Of a stretch of 64,000 nucleotides of DNA, positions 6,516-14,999 are shown piece after piece. The position numbers were made by a program, and so were the translations under genes. Positions within the stretch are counted from its first letter, which is position 1, and each line of letters begins with the position of its first letter. Source of the DNA: Labedella phragmitis (lineage in GTDB: Bacteria; Actinomycetota; Actinomycetes; Actinomycetales; Microbacteriaceae); the NCBI RefSeq assembly GCF_004078635.1, contig NZ_RZNB01000007.1, positions 1 through 64,000 on the forward strand, in the 5' to 3' direction. The notes beneath the pieces were generated by a model. It saw only the letters and a program-made list of their open reading frames with translations. It did no database searches and was not told the origin of the DNA.

Positions 6516-9025
6516 CCGCAACCGATCGACACGGTCGAGGCGGGCTCGCCGTCGGTGTTGCCACCGGGGTTCTGACTCGTCACGCGTGCGTCGTCCGCCG
6601 TGCACGAGCCGTCGACGGCCACCGCGAAACCGGCGCCTTCGAGCTCCTGTTTGGCGTCGCCCGGTTCATCACCGATGACGTCGGGCACCGCGACTCCCTG
6701 TCCGTTGCTGACGTAGAGCGTGATCGTGGAGCCGAGCGTCGCGCGCCCACCGCCGGCGGGGTCGGACCGCGCCACACGGCCGGCTTCGACGGACGAGGGG
6801 ACCTCGCCGTCGGCGACGTTCACGTCGAAACCGGAGGCCTCGAGCTGCGCCGTCGCCTCTTGGACCGACATGCCGGAGACGTCCGAGATCGCTCGTGTCA
6901 CGACCTTGGTGAGGTCGGGGTCCGGAGCCGGGAAGGCGTCGCCGCCGTACTTGTTGATCGCCGCGTCCATGATCGGACGTGAGATGGCGTGGCGGAGCTG
7001 TCCCCCGTTCGTCCCCTTGATGACCGTGCGGTTGAGTCTCGTGAACCCCTCGACGTTGCCGACCCACACGGCGGTCGTGACCTTCGTCGTGCTGTCGACG
7101 ATCCAGGTGTGACGGTATTCGTCCGCGGTTCCCGTCTTGCCGAGGATCGGCGCCTCGTAAGGGTTCGACGCGGTTCCCGTTCCGCGGGTCATGACGCCCT
7201 GGAGCGCGTACGCGGCGGTCGCGGCGATGCCCTCGTCGATCGCCTGCGAGCACGTGCTCTCGGGCTTGGCGAGCTCGGTGCCCTCCGGGTCGACGATCTT
7301 GTCGATCGCGACGGGCGTGCACAGGACGCCGCCGTTCGCGATGGCCGCATAGGCCGTGGCCATCGTGAGCGGGGACACCTCGTTCGTTCCGAGGATCGAC
7401 GAGTTGTTCGTCTGGAGGGGCTTCCCGTCCGCTCGGTGCGCACCGAGCGCCTCGGCGGTCTTGCTGATCTCGCAGAGGTCGAGTTGCGACGCCATCGCGG
7501 CGTACGCCGTGTTGACGGATCGCTCCGTCGCGGCCCGCACCGTCATGTTGCCACCCTTGTAGCCGCCTTCACCGGCGTTCTTCGGGTCCCACGTTCCACC
7601 GCCGAAGCCGCACGAGTCGTACATCTGGAACGACCGCTTGAGTCCGTTGACGCTCGCGTTGACGGAGTTGCCGTTCTCGAGCCAGTTGACGAGGGTGAAG
7701 AGCTTCCACGACGAGCCGGCCTGGAAGCCGGAGGATCCGCCGTAGTCCTTGTCGGTGTTGTAGTTCACCTGCGTGAAGTCGCCGCCCGTTTGGGAGGTGC
7801 TGAACTTCTTGCTCTGCGACATCGCGAGGATCCGGCCCGTGCCGGGCTGGACCGTGACGGCCGCGGCCGCGACGTTCATGCCGTCGATGGAGGTCGGCAT
7901 CTTGCCGTAGATCGACTCCTCGGCGGCGTGCTGCACCGTCATGTCGAGGGTCGTGTAGATGTCGAGTCCGCCACGCTTCAGGAGGTTGAGGCGATCGGCG
8001 GGGTTCTCGCCGAAGGCCGGCGAGTTCTTGATCTCGTTGATCACGTAGTCGCAGAAGAACGCCGCTCCGCCGGAGGGCTCACAACCGGCCTGCGGTTCCG
8101 TGATCCGCGGCTCGATAGGGGCTTCCTTGGCCTCGTTGTACTGCTCGTCGGTGATCTTCCCGTACGTGTGCATCGCGGCGAGCGTGACGTTGCGGGCCGC
8201 GAGGGTCTCGGCGTAGCCATTCGCAGCGCCGTTCGTCTCGCTGTCGGGGCGGTCGATGCGCAACGTGTTCGGGTTCGTGACCATCGAGATGATCGTGGCC
8301 GCCTGCACGAGGTTTGCGTCCTTCGCCGAGACGCCGAAGTAGTACTGCGACGCCGATTCGACGCCGTAGGTCACTCCGCCGAAGTGGGCGATGTTGAGGT
8401 ACCCGCGGAGGATCTCGTCCTTCGAGTACTTCTTCTCGAGGCCGATCGCGTACCGCATCTCCTTGAGCTTGCGGGCCATGCCGTCTGAGCCGTCGGCGGT
8501 CGTGTACGCGGTCGCGCACTTCTCGCCCTCCTCCACCGACTCGGCGTCGCTCACGCAGCGCTGGACGAGAGTGTTCTTGACGTACTGCTGGGTGATCGAC
8601 GACCCACCCTGGACGTTCTGCCCGAGCGCGTTCGAGACCACGGCGCGGCTCGTACCGATGATGTCGACACCACCATGCTCGTAGTACCGGTTGTCCTCCT
8701 TGGCCACCGCGGCGTCCTTGAAGAACTGCGAGATCTGATCCCACTGCACTTCCTGCCGGTTCTGGTCGTAGAACTGGGCGAGTTGGACAGGGGTCTTGCC
8801 GTCGGTGTCGTAGACGTACACCGTCGACTTCTCCATGAGCGGCGTGATCTCGAGGAAGTCGGGCAGGGAGTTGAACACCTTGATGGTGTTGCTCGCTCCC
8901 ATGCCGGAGATGGCGAGGGCCGGGGTCACGGCGGCGGTGACGAGGATACCGGCCGCGGCGCTGAGGCCGACCAGGCCGAGGAGACCCCCGAGCACACCTC
9001 TAGCCGTACGTTTTTGATGAGGCAT
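6512..9025 (-). CDS. Class A penicillin-binding protein with C-terminal PASTA repeats
   Basis: An 837-residue bifunctional peptidoglycan synthase. A single N-terminal membrane segment (about residues 10-38) is followed by a GT51 glycosyltransferase domain with EDNRYYEHGG (near residue 108) and GGSSITQQ, then a transpeptidase domain with the SSWK nucleophile motif (near 434), SVN and KTGT (near 629). Two PASTA repeats close the protein; such repeats bind muropeptides in other PBPs and Ser/Thr kinases. It polymerises lipid II and crosslinks the wall outside the membrane. A TACCAT hexamer lies 7 nt before the ATG. The phosphoesterase gene follows with a 4-nt overlap. Confidence 0.95.
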   Translation of the reverse strand: MPHQKRTARGVLGGLLGLVGLSAAAGILVTAAVTPALAISGMGASNTIKVFNSLPDFLEITPLMEKSTVYVYDTDGKTPVQLAQFYDQNRQEVQWDQISQFFKDAAVAKEDNRYYEHGGVDIIGTSRAVVSNALGQNVQGGSSITQQYVKNTLVQRCVSDAESVEEGEKCATAYTTADGSDGMARKLKEMRYAIGLEKKYSKDEILRGYLNIAHFGGVTYGVESASQYYFGVSAKDANLVQAATIISMVTNPNTLRIDRPDSETNGAANGYAETLAARNVTLAAMHTYGKITDEQYNEAKEAPIEPRITEPQAGCEPSGGAAFFCDYVINEIKNSPAFGENPADRLNLLKRGGLDIYTTLDMTVQHAAEESIYGKMPTSIDGMNVAAAAVTVQPGTGRILAMSQSKKFSTSQTGGDFTQVNYNTDKDYGGSSGFQAGSSWKLFTLVNWLENGNSVNASVNGLKRSFQMYDSCGFGGGTWDPKNAGEGGYKGGNMTVRAATERSVNTAYAAMASQLDLCEISKTAEALGAHRADGKPLQTNNSSILGTNEVSPLTMATAYAAIANGGVLCTPVAIDKIVDPEGTELAKPESTCSQAIDEGIAATAAYALQGVMTRGTGTASNPYEAPILGKTGTADEYRHTWIVDSTTKVTTAVWVGNVEGFTRLNRTVIKGTNGGQLRHAISRPIMDAAINKYGGDAFPAPDPDLTKVVTRAISDVSGMSVQEATAQLEASGFDVNVADGEVPSSVEAGRVARSDPAGGGRATLGSTITLYVSNGQGVAVPDVIGDEPGDAKQELEGAGFAVAVDGSCTADDARVTSQNPGGNTDGEPASTVSIGCG

Positions 9026-9032
9026 AGGATCG

Positions 9033-9038
9033 ATGGTA
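9033..9038 (-). promoter_or_regulatory. -10 element of PBP gene (leaderless)
   Basis: TACCAT on the minus strand, 7 nt from the ATG at 9025. Confidence 0.45.
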
Positions 9039-9156
9039 AGCGACGATTCTGGAAATGCGCCCTATCACGCGCGCAGACGGGCGCCCGGTAGCGGCACGCG
9101 ATCGGGGGTGTCGTACCTCGTCAAAGACCCGCACACCCCATCTCGAAGGAGTCTCC

Positions 9157-9315
9157 ATGACGCGCTGGGAGTACATCACCACGCCGCTTCTGATCCACAA
9201 CACCACCGCGATCCTCAACAACTGGGGGAGCGACGGGTGGGAGCTCGTACAGATCGTGAACGGCCCGGAGGGCGGCCTCGTCGCCTACTTCAAGCGCCCG
9301 GTGGTGAGCGCCTGA
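9157..9315 (+). CDS. DUF4177-family small protein
   Basis: A 52-residue protein of the short DUF4177 type: an N-terminal WEYITTPLL strand, then NNWGSDGWELVQIV and a final FKRP. The family fold is small and of unknown function. A GAAGGAG ribosome site lies 6 nt before the ATG. Its stop TGA shares a base with the ATG of the RidA gene, so the two are translationally coupled. Confidence 0.8.
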   Translation: MTRWEYITTPLLIHNTTAILNNWGSDGWELVQIVNGPEGGLVAYFKRPVVSA

Positions 9316-9785
9316 TGGGAGCCGTGACCGATCGGCTCGCCGAACTCGGCGTGGAACTGCCGGAGGTCGTGCCGCCGCTCGCCGCCTACGTCCCCGCCGT
9401 GGTGAACGGCAATCTGGTCTTCACGTCGGGTCAGCTCCCGATGTCGGGAGGCCAGCTGCCCGCGACCGGCAAGGTCGGCGAGGGCGACGGGCTCGTCTCC
9501 GCCGACGACGCGAAGACCTACGCCCGCACGTGCGCGCTCAACGCGCTCGCCGCTGCGCGCTCCGTGATCGGTTCGCTCGATCGCGTGACGGCCGTCGTGA
9601 AGGTCACGGGCTTCGTGGCGTCCGATCCATCGTTCACGGCTCAAGCGGCCGTCATCAACGGCGCGAGCGAGTTCCTCGGCGAGGTCTTCGGCGACGCCGG
9701 GGTGCACGCTCGATCGGCGGTCGGCGTGGCTGTGCTGCCGCTCGACTCGCCCGTCGAGGTCGAGGTCATCCTCGCGTTCGCCTGA
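9315..9785 (+). CDS. RidA/YjgF-family protein
   Basis: A 156-residue member of the RidA (YER057c/YjgF/UK114) superfamily, with the motifs FTSGQLP near the N-terminus and a C-terminal ARSAVGVAVLP strand. Family members hydrolyse reactive enamine/imine intermediates formed by PLP enzymes. The conserved Arg of true RidA (in the RxAV region) appears here as R in ARSAVG. The length is slightly longer than classical RidA (about 130), typical of the actinobacterial subgroup. It starts inside the stop of the DUF4177 gene and ends in a strong bidirectional terminator. Confidence 0.88.
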   Translation: MGAVTDRLAELGVELPEVVPPLAAYVPAVVNGNLVFTSGQLPMSGGQLPATGKVGEGDGLVSADDAKTYARTCALNALAAARSVIGSLDRVTAVVKVTGFVASDPSFTAQAAVINGASEFLGEVFGDAGVHARSAVGVAVLPLDSPVEVEVILAFA

Positions 9786-9800
9786 TCAGCAGCGACGACA

Positions 9801-9835
9801 CGACGGCGGGCTCCCGGATCGGGAGCCCGCCGTCG
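9801..9835. terminator. Bidirectional terminator between RidA and acs genes
   Basis: A perfect 16-bp stem (9801-9816 with 9820-9835) and 3-nt loop between convergent genes. Confidence 0.8.
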
Positions 9836-9856
9836 TCGTCTGAGGACGCGTGCCGG

Positions 9857-11821
9857 TCAGCGCACCACCTTGTCGCCGATGATCCTCATGACCTGCGTGT
9901 CCGCGAGCGTCGTCGTGTCGCCGATCTCCCGGCCCTCGGCGAGATCGCGCAGGAGACGCCGCATGATCTTCCCCGAGCGGGTCTTCGGCAGCTCCGCGAC
10001 GACGTAGATGTCACGGGGACGCGCGATCGCGCCGATCTGCTTCGCGACGTGCGAGCGGAGTTCGGCCGCGACGTCGGTCGCCTCGGCGTCGGCCTTCTGG
10101 CTCTCCTTGATGATGACGAAGGCGACGACGGCCTGCCCCGTCGTGTCGTCGGAGGCGCCCACGACGGCCGCTTCCGCTGTGAAGTGGTGGGCGACGAGCG
10201 CCGACTCGATCTCCGCGGTCGAGAGGCGGTGCCCTGAGACGTTCATGACGTCGTCCACACGACCCAGCAGCCAGATGTCGCCGTCCTCGTCGATTCGAGC
10301 GCCGTCGCCTGCGAAGTACCGATCACCGAACGTCGACCAGTAGGTCTCTCGGAAACGCTCCTCGTCGCCCCAGATGCCGCGGAGCATCGACGGCCACGGT
10401 TCCGTCACGACGAGGAGTCCATCGCCCTGGCCGACGGACGTGCCCGCGTCATCGACGACATCGACCGAGATGCCCGGGAGGGGGACCTGAGCGCTGCCCG
10501 GCTTCGCCTCCGTCACGCCCGGCAGGGCCGAGATCATGATGGCGCCCGTCTCGGTCTGCCACCACGTGTCGACGATCGGCGTCCTGTCCGCGCCGATGAC
10601 GTGCCGGTACCAGAGCCATGCCTCAGGGTTGATCGGCTCGCCGACGGATCCGAGCAGCCGGAGGCTCGACAGGTCGAAGCGCTCCGGAATCTGCCGACCC
10701 AGCTTCATGAAGGACCGGATGGCCGTGGGTGCCGTGTAGAGGATCGTCACGCGGTACTTCTCGATGATCTCCCACCAGCGCCCGGAGTGCGGGGTGTCCG
10801 GAGTGCCCTCGTAGAGGACCTGCGTCGCACCATTTGCAAGCGGCCCGTACGCGACGTAACTGTGACCCGTGACCCACCCGACGTCGGCCGTGCACCAGTA
10901 GACGTCCGACTCGGGGCGCAGGTCGAAGACGTTGCGGTGAGTGAACGCGACTTGCGTGAGGTACCCGCCCGAGGTGTGCAGGATGCCCTTCGGCTTCCCC
11001 GTCGTCCCCGACGTGTAGAGGATGAAGAGCGGGTTCTCGGCGGGGAAGGCCAGCGGCTGGTGCTCCGGCTCGGCGGCCGCCATGGCGTCGTGCCACCAGA
11101 TGTCGCGACCCTCGACCCAGCCGACCTCGTTCTCTCCGCGGCGCACGACGAGCACGTTCGTGACGGTGTCTTGCGCCGGTAGGTCTCCGCGCGGCTCGAG
11201 CGCCGCGTCGACCGCGGGCTTGAGCGCGGAGACCTTGCCCTTGCGCCACCCGCCGTCGGCCGTGATGACGAGCTTCGCGCCCGCGTCGTCGATTCGGGCG
11301 CGCAGGCTGTCGGCGCTGAAGCCGCCGAAGACGACGGAGTGCGCGGCGCCCAATCGTGCGACAGCGAGCATCGCGACGATCGCCTCGGGGATCATCGGCA
11401 GGTAGATCGCGACGCGATCACCCGCCTCAACACCGAGCTCGGTCAGGACGTTGGCGGCTCGCTTCACGTCGGCCGTGAGCTCCGCATACGTGATGGCGCG
11501 AGAGTCGCCCGGCTCGCCCTCCCAGTAGAGGGCGATGCGCTCGCCGTTGCCTGACTCCACGTGGCGGTCGAGACAGTTGTAGGCGACGTTGAGCTCACCG
11601 TCGTCGAACCATTTCGCGACCGGAGGGTTCGTCCAATCGAGGGTGCGCGAGAAGGGCGTGTGCCAGTGCAGCAGTTCGCGCGCCTGATCCGCCCAGAACC
11701 CCACGCGGTCGGTCGATGCCGCGGCGTACAGATCGGGTCCGGCGACTGCCGCGTCTCGGAACTCGGGGGACGGGGGGAAGACGTGCTTCTCGTGCGGCGT
11801 CTGCTCGACCTGTGAATCCAT
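9857..11821 (-). CDS. acs: Acetyl-CoA synthetase (AMP-forming)
   Basis: A 654-residue adenylate-forming enzyme that makes acetyl-CoA from acetate, ATP and CoA through acetyl-AMP. Motifs in order: the A3 P-loop YTSGTTGKPKG, a WWQTETG block, and the C-terminal PKTRSGKIMRR with K618, the lysine acetylated in regulated family members. The ATG at 11821 is chosen because GAAGGAG lies upstream and the extra 94 codons of the longer frame have no family match. It shares a theme with the RamB-like regulator and pckG at 33.5-37 kb. Confidence 0.96.
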   Translation of the reverse strand: MDSQVEQTPHEKHVFPPSPEFRDAAVAGPDLYAAASTDRVGFWADQARELLHWHTPFSRTLDWTNPPVAKWFDDGELNVAYNCLDRHVESGNGERIALYWEGEPGDSRAITYAELTADVKRAANVLTELGVEAGDRVAIYLPMIPEAIVAMLAVARLGAAHSVVFGGFSADSLRARIDDAGAKLVITADGGWRKGKVSALKPAVDAALEPRGDLPAQDTVTNVLVVRRGENEVGWVEGRDIWWHDAMAAAEPEHQPLAFPAENPLFILYTSGTTGKPKGILHTSGGYLTQVAFTHRNVFDLRPESDVYWCTADVGWVTGHSYVAYGPLANGATQVLYEGTPDTPHSGRWWEIIEKYRVTILYTAPTAIRSFMKLGRQIPERFDLSSLRLLGSVGEPINPEAWLWYRHVIGADRTPIVDTWWQTETGAIMISALPGVTEAKPGSAQVPLPGISVDVVDDAGTSVGQGDGLLVVTEPWPSMLRGIWGDEERFRETYWSTFGDRYFAGDGARIDEDGDIWLLGRVDDVMNVSGHRLSTAEIESALVAHHFTAEAAVVGASDDTTGQAVVAFVIIKESQKADAEATDVAAELRSHVAKQIGAIARPRDIYVVAELPKTRSGKIMRRLLRDLAEGREIGDTTTLADTQVMRIIGDKVVR

Positions 11822-11999
11822 GAACCGCTCGCTCCTTCGCGTGCTCTGCCGGTGCGTTCGGGCGTGCCCGAGCTCGCCCGTACGCGGACGATGAATCGAC
11901 GATATCGCGGTCGGTTGACACGGACACCCTCCGAAAGGAGGGATCGGGCCGGGCCGATGCGGACACTGGGATATCAGTTGGGGCCGCCCGCCGAGATCA

Positions 12000-12029
12000 T
12001 TGGCGAAAAACGGATGCGGGGCGTACGAT
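12000..12029 (+). promoter_or_regulatory. Promoter of the putative 6C RNA
   Basis: -35 TTGGCG (12000-12005), 18-nt spacer, -10 TACGAT (12024-12029). The expected start is near 12036, giving an RNA of about 100 nt that ends at the terminator. No open reading frame fits between them. Confidence 0.65.
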
Positions 12030-12035
12030 TGGATT

Positions 12036-12134
12036 CGGCCGAATGCAAATTCTGGCGTGCAGCGCGCGTGATTCCCCCGATCCAGCGTTGCGTGAGGCGG
12101 CATCCATTCCCCCCAATGGATGCCGCCCTTTTTT
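12036..12134 (+). ncRNA. Probable 6C small RNA
   Basis: About 99 nt with two C-loop hairpins. Hairpin 1 pairs 12056-12065 with 12085-12094 (10 bp including wobbles) and its loop carries a run of five C. Hairpin 2 pairs 12096-12108 with 12115-12127 (13 bp, perfect) around a loop of exactly six C and is followed by six T, so it is also the terminator. Two adjacent hairpins with C-rich loops define the actinobacterial 6C RNA; in Mycobacterium tuberculosis the member B11 lies next to the Tad-like gene block in the same region as acs and topA, matching this layout. The 5' end is inferred from the promoter. 6C RNAs act in trans through C-rich loops on G-rich mRNA sites; targets here are unknown. 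Confidence 0.75.
12096..12134 (+). terminator. Intrinsic terminator of the 6C RNA
   Basis: A 13-bp perfect stem with CCCCCC loop (12109-12114) and TTTTTT at 12129-12134. No plus-strand protein gene precedes it, which is what exposed the small RNA. Confidence 0.85.
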
Positions 12135-12319
12135 GTGCCGCCGGTGGTCGTCTTTGTGCCGCCGGCCGTCGTCGTCCGGTCGGCGCCGGTGACCGTCGTG
12201 CCGCCGGTCGTGGGGACCGTGGCGGACGACCGCCGTCCACAGGACCCGTCGGACCGGCCCTGTCCGCGGGCCTCATCCGGCCCTGCTGCTGCGAGGAGAC
12301 GGAGCTGTAGCGTCCTCGC
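12135..12319 (+). repeat. Spacer with 21-bp-spaced GTGCCGCCGG copies
   Basis: The decamer GTGCCGCCGG occurs at 12135, 12156 and 12198 (offsets of 21 and 42), with a degenerate unit near 12180. One frame through it reads as a Val/Pro-rich string, but it would start inside the terminator hairpin, so I do not call a gene. The rest of the spacer leads into the tadA promoter. Confidence 0.45.
12308..12313 (+). promoter_or_regulatory. -10 element of tadA-like gene (leaderless)
   Basis: TAGCGT, 6 nt before the ATG at 12320. Confidence 0.4.
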
Positions 12320-13345
12320 ATGATGGACCGATTCGTCGCCGTGCCCTCCTTCCGCAATCGCGAGGCCCCGCGCTCCACCTCGTCCGCCGGGTCATCGGTC
12401 GAACGCCTCGCGCTCGCGGCCGAGTTCGGCCCGCTCGCACGTCTCGTCGCGGACCCCGACGCGACGGACATCTTCGTGAACGGCGGGCGCGACGTCTGGG
12501 TCGACCGAGGAGGAGGGCTGGACCGAGCCGACGTTCCAACCCTCGACGCCGGCGAGACGCGCGAGCTCGCGGTCCGGCTCGTCTCCCTCGGTGGCCGGCA
12601 CGTCGACGAGGCGACGCCGTGCGTCGACGTCCGTCTCGCCGGAGGAGTCCGCGTCCACGTGGTGCTCCCGCCGATCGCATCGTCGGGAACGGTGGTGTCC
12701 GTCCGGCTCCCGCCGGAACGGCGACTCGGCCTCGAGGATCTTGCGGCGTCCGGCATGTTCGGGGGCGAATCCGCGCGCGTCGATCGGCTCGTCCGAACCG
12801 TCGGGGCGCGGACCAACCTGCTCGTCACGGGAGCGGGAGGGAGCGGGAAGACGACTCTCCTCGGGGCGCTGCTGGGTGCCGCCCCTCCGCACGAACGCAT
12901 CGTCACGATCGAGGACGTCGCCGAACTGCGGATCGACCATCCGCACGTGGTCGGTCTGCAGTCGCGGCAAGCGAACGTCGAAGGGGCCGGCGATCTCGGT
13001 CTGGAACGGCTCGTGCGGGAGTCCTTGCGGATGCGGCCCGATCGGCTCGTCCTCGGGGAGTGCCGCGGAGCCGAGGTGCGCGAACTGCTCGCCGCCCTCA
13101 ACACCGGTCACGACGGAGGAGCCGGTACCCTGCACGCCAACTCCCTCGACGATGTCCCCGCCCGGCTCGAGGCCCTCGGCGCTCTCGCCGGGATGAGCCC
13201 CACCGCACTCGCCCGTCAGGCCGTGAGCGCGATCGGCCTCGTGCTCCATCTCGAACGGGAAGGGGGAGTCCGTCGACTCACCGAGGCGGGCCGCCTCGCA
13301 CTCGGGTCAGATGGCCGACTCGTGATCGAGCGGACCGACTGGTGA
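12320..13345 (+). CDS. TadA/CpaF-family secretion ATPase
   Basis: A 341-residue type II/IV secretion ATPase of the tight-adherence class. An N-terminal domain with DIFVNGGRDVWVDRGGG (the CpaF hallmark) is followed by a RecA-like core with Walker A GAGGSGKTT (about residues 170-178), an Asp box (IEDVAEL), Walker B-like LVLGECRG (about 240) and the His box GAGTLHANS. It powers assembly or secretion of the Flp-like pilin encoded downstream. Shorter than CpaF of proteobacteria, as usual in actinobacteria. The TadB-like gene overlaps its stop by 4 nt. The Ssd/TadZ gene that precedes tadA in mycobacteria is absent here. Confidence 0.92.
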   Translation: MMDRFVAVPSFRNREAPRSTSSAGSSVERLALAAEFGPLARLVADPDATDIFVNGGRDVWVDRGGGLDRADVPTLDAGETRELAVRLVSLGGRHVDEATPCVDVRLAGGVRVHVVLPPIASSGTVVSVRLPPERRLGLEDLAASGMFGGESARVDRLVRTVGARTNLLVTGAGGSGKTTLLGALLGAAPPHERIVTIEDVAELRIDHPHVVGLQSRQANVEGAGDLGLERLVRESLRMRPDRLVLGECRGAEVRELLAALNTGHDGGAGTLHANSLDDVPARLEALGALAGMSPTALARQAVSAIGLVLHLEREGGVRRLTEAGRLALGSDGRLVIERTDW

Positions 13346-14349
13346 GCCGGCCGCCGCGAGGATCGGTCCTCGATGCGCTCCGCAGCCGTGCCGCGCGACG
13401 GCGCCGGGGCGGCCTGGGCGCAGACGACACCGTCGACGATGCCGCCGGCGTGAGCGAGCGGCTCGCGGTTCTCCTCGCGGCCGGGGTCTCCCCGTCTTCG
13501 GTCTGGGGGTACCTGCTCGATGAGACGGAATCGACAGCCGCACACGACGGGCTGCTCGAGCGACGACTCCGGGGCGTCGACTCGGCGGCCCGTGCAGGGG
13601 ACGACGTCGTGTCGGCCATCGTCACCGCCGTGCCGCGATCACCCGACGATGATGCCTGGCGTGCGGTCGCTGCGGCGTGGGTCGTGTCCACCGAGGCTGG
13701 AGCACCTCTCGCTCCCGCGCTCCGTGGCTTCGCCGGAGCTCTGCGCGAGATCGTCCAGTCGCGTCGTGAGGTCGAGGTGGCGCTCGCGGGACCCCTCGTG
13801 AGTTCGCGCATCGTCCTCGCACTGCCGCTCGTGGCGGTGGGGCTCGGAAGCGCGCTCGGGTTCGACGTGCTCGGTGTGCTCCTCGGCAGCGTCCCCGGAT
13901 TCGTGTGCCTCGCCGTGGGCGGCGCGCTCGCGGCGATCGCCGTCTGGTGGGTGCGGCGACTCACCGCTGGAGCGCGACGGGCGGACACGTCGCCGGGGCT
14001 CGAGGCCGATCTCGTCGCCATCGCGATGGCCGGCGGGCTGTCGGCGGGCCGGGCGGTCGCTCTCGTCGATGACGCGCTCGTCCGCGTGGGGTTGCGCGCC
14101 GGTGACGCAAACGCCATCGAGCGCATCCTCGCACTCTCGCGCCGGGCCGGTGTTCCGGCGGGCGACCTGCTGCGGAGCGAGGCGGAGGCCGAGCGCCGTC
14201 GAGCGCGGACGGAAGGCGCGCGGCGGGCCGCCCGGCTCGGATCCCTGCTCATGATCCCGCTCGGTGTGTGTGTCCTTCCCGCCTTCATGGTCCTCGGTAT
14301 CGCCCCGATGATCCTGAGCCTCCTGTCGTCCACCGGCCTCTCGTGGTGA
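13342..14349 (+). CDS. TadB/TadC-like pilus platform protein, probable fusion
   Basis: A 335-residue membrane protein starting at a GTG that overlaps the tadA stop. The N-terminal half (about 25-150) looks like a type II secretion F helical domain (SERLAVLLAAGVSP), followed by two hydrophobic segments (about 150-210), and a second F-like half (ADLVAIAMAGGLSAGRAV) ending in a hydrophobic C-terminus. Mycobacteria have two separate proteins here (TadB-like and TadC-like); one 335-residue frame with both F-like halves suggests a fusion. It would form the inner-membrane platform for the TadA motor. Confidence 0.82.
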   Translation: MSRPPRGSVLDALRSRAARRRRGGLGADDTVDDAAGVSERLAVLLAAGVSPSSVWGYLLDETESTAAHDGLLERRLRGVDSAARAGDDVVSAIVTAVPRSPDDDAWRAVAAAWVVSTEAGAPLAPALRGFAGALREIVQSRREVEVALAGPLVSSRIVLALPLVAVGLGSALGFDVLGVLLGSVPGFVCLAVGGALAAIAVWWVRRLTAGARRADTSPGLEADLVAIAMAGGLSAGRAVALVDDALVRVGLRAGDANAIERILALSRRAGVPAGDLLRSEAEAERRRARTEGARRAARLGSLLMIPLGVCVLPAFMVLGIAPMILSLLSSTGLSW

Positions 14350-14442
14350 CGCCTGTCCGCGGCCGGACCGCTCCAGCCGTGATCGCACCGACCGACGAGC
14401 TTGACTGGCCGTCCGACCGTTCACCCAGGGAAGGAACCCGAC

Positions 14443-14652
14443 ATGACCCACCCCACCGCCGCACCTCGCACCGCGCTCCGCAGTCTCGCCCGACGACTCC
14501 ACGACGACGAGGGTGCTGCGACCGCCGAGTACGCGATCACCACGATGGCCGCCGTGGCGTTCGCGGGTCTCCTCGTCGCGATCATGCGTTCCGACGAGGT
14601 CCGCGGCATCCTCACCGATCTCGTCCGTCGCGCACTCTCCTTCGAGGGATGA
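14443..14652 (+). CDS. DUF4244 Flp-like pilin
   Basis: A 69-residue small protein with a basic head, the prepilin-like site EG/AATAEYAI (Glu at +5 and Tyr at +6 after the expected cut) and one hydrophobic helix. This matches the small pilin gene of actinobacterial Tad loci (Rv3656c type). A GGGAAGGA site precedes the ATG. The next gene overlaps its stop by 4 nt. No prepilin peptidase is seen nearby. Confidence 0.87.
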   Translation: MTHPTAAPRTALRSLARRLHDDEGAATAEYAITTMAAVAFAGLLVAIMRSDEVRGILTDLVRRALSFEG

Positions 14653-14999
14653 CGGTCCGCGCCGAGAGGGGCAGCATCGCGGCGGAGTTCGCCGTGGTGC
14701 TGCCCGCGGTGCTGCTCGTCCTCGTGCTGTGCGTGGGCGCCGCATCGGTCTCCCTGCAGCGCATCGAGGTTCAATCCGCCGCTTCCGCCGCGTCCCGCAT
14801 CCTCGCCCGCGGCGACGGGCTCGGCGCGGCCACCGGCGCGGTCGGCCGCTTGGCGCCCGGCGCTCGCCTCGCCGCGGCTCGCGATGGCGACTTCGTCTGC
14901 GCGACCGTCGCATCGACGGCCCGTTTCGTCGCGGCGCGAACGGCTGGTGTCCGCCTCACCGGGCGTGCATGCGCGCTGTCCGGGGACGAGGTCTCGTGA
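14649..14999 (+). CDS. TadE-like pseudopilin
   Basis: A 116-residue TadE-type protein: short basic start, prepilin-like G/SIAAEFAVV (Glu at +5, Phe at +6), then one hydrophobic helix and a small exported domain with two cysteines (in FVCAT and RACAL) that could form a disulfide. Corresponds to the Rv3655c position. It overlaps the pilin gene by 4 nt and the next gene by 1 nt. Confidence 0.85.
   Translation: MTVRAERGSIAAEFAVVLPAVLLVLVLCVGAASVSLQRIEVQSAASAASRILARGDGLGAATGAVGRLAPGARLAAARDGDFVCATVASTARFVAARTAGVRLTGRACALSGDEVS

Noticed and set aside
12120-12323. 67-codon Val/Pro-rich frame
   Set aside because: It starts inside the 6C terminator hairpin, has no ribosome site, and ends just before tadA.
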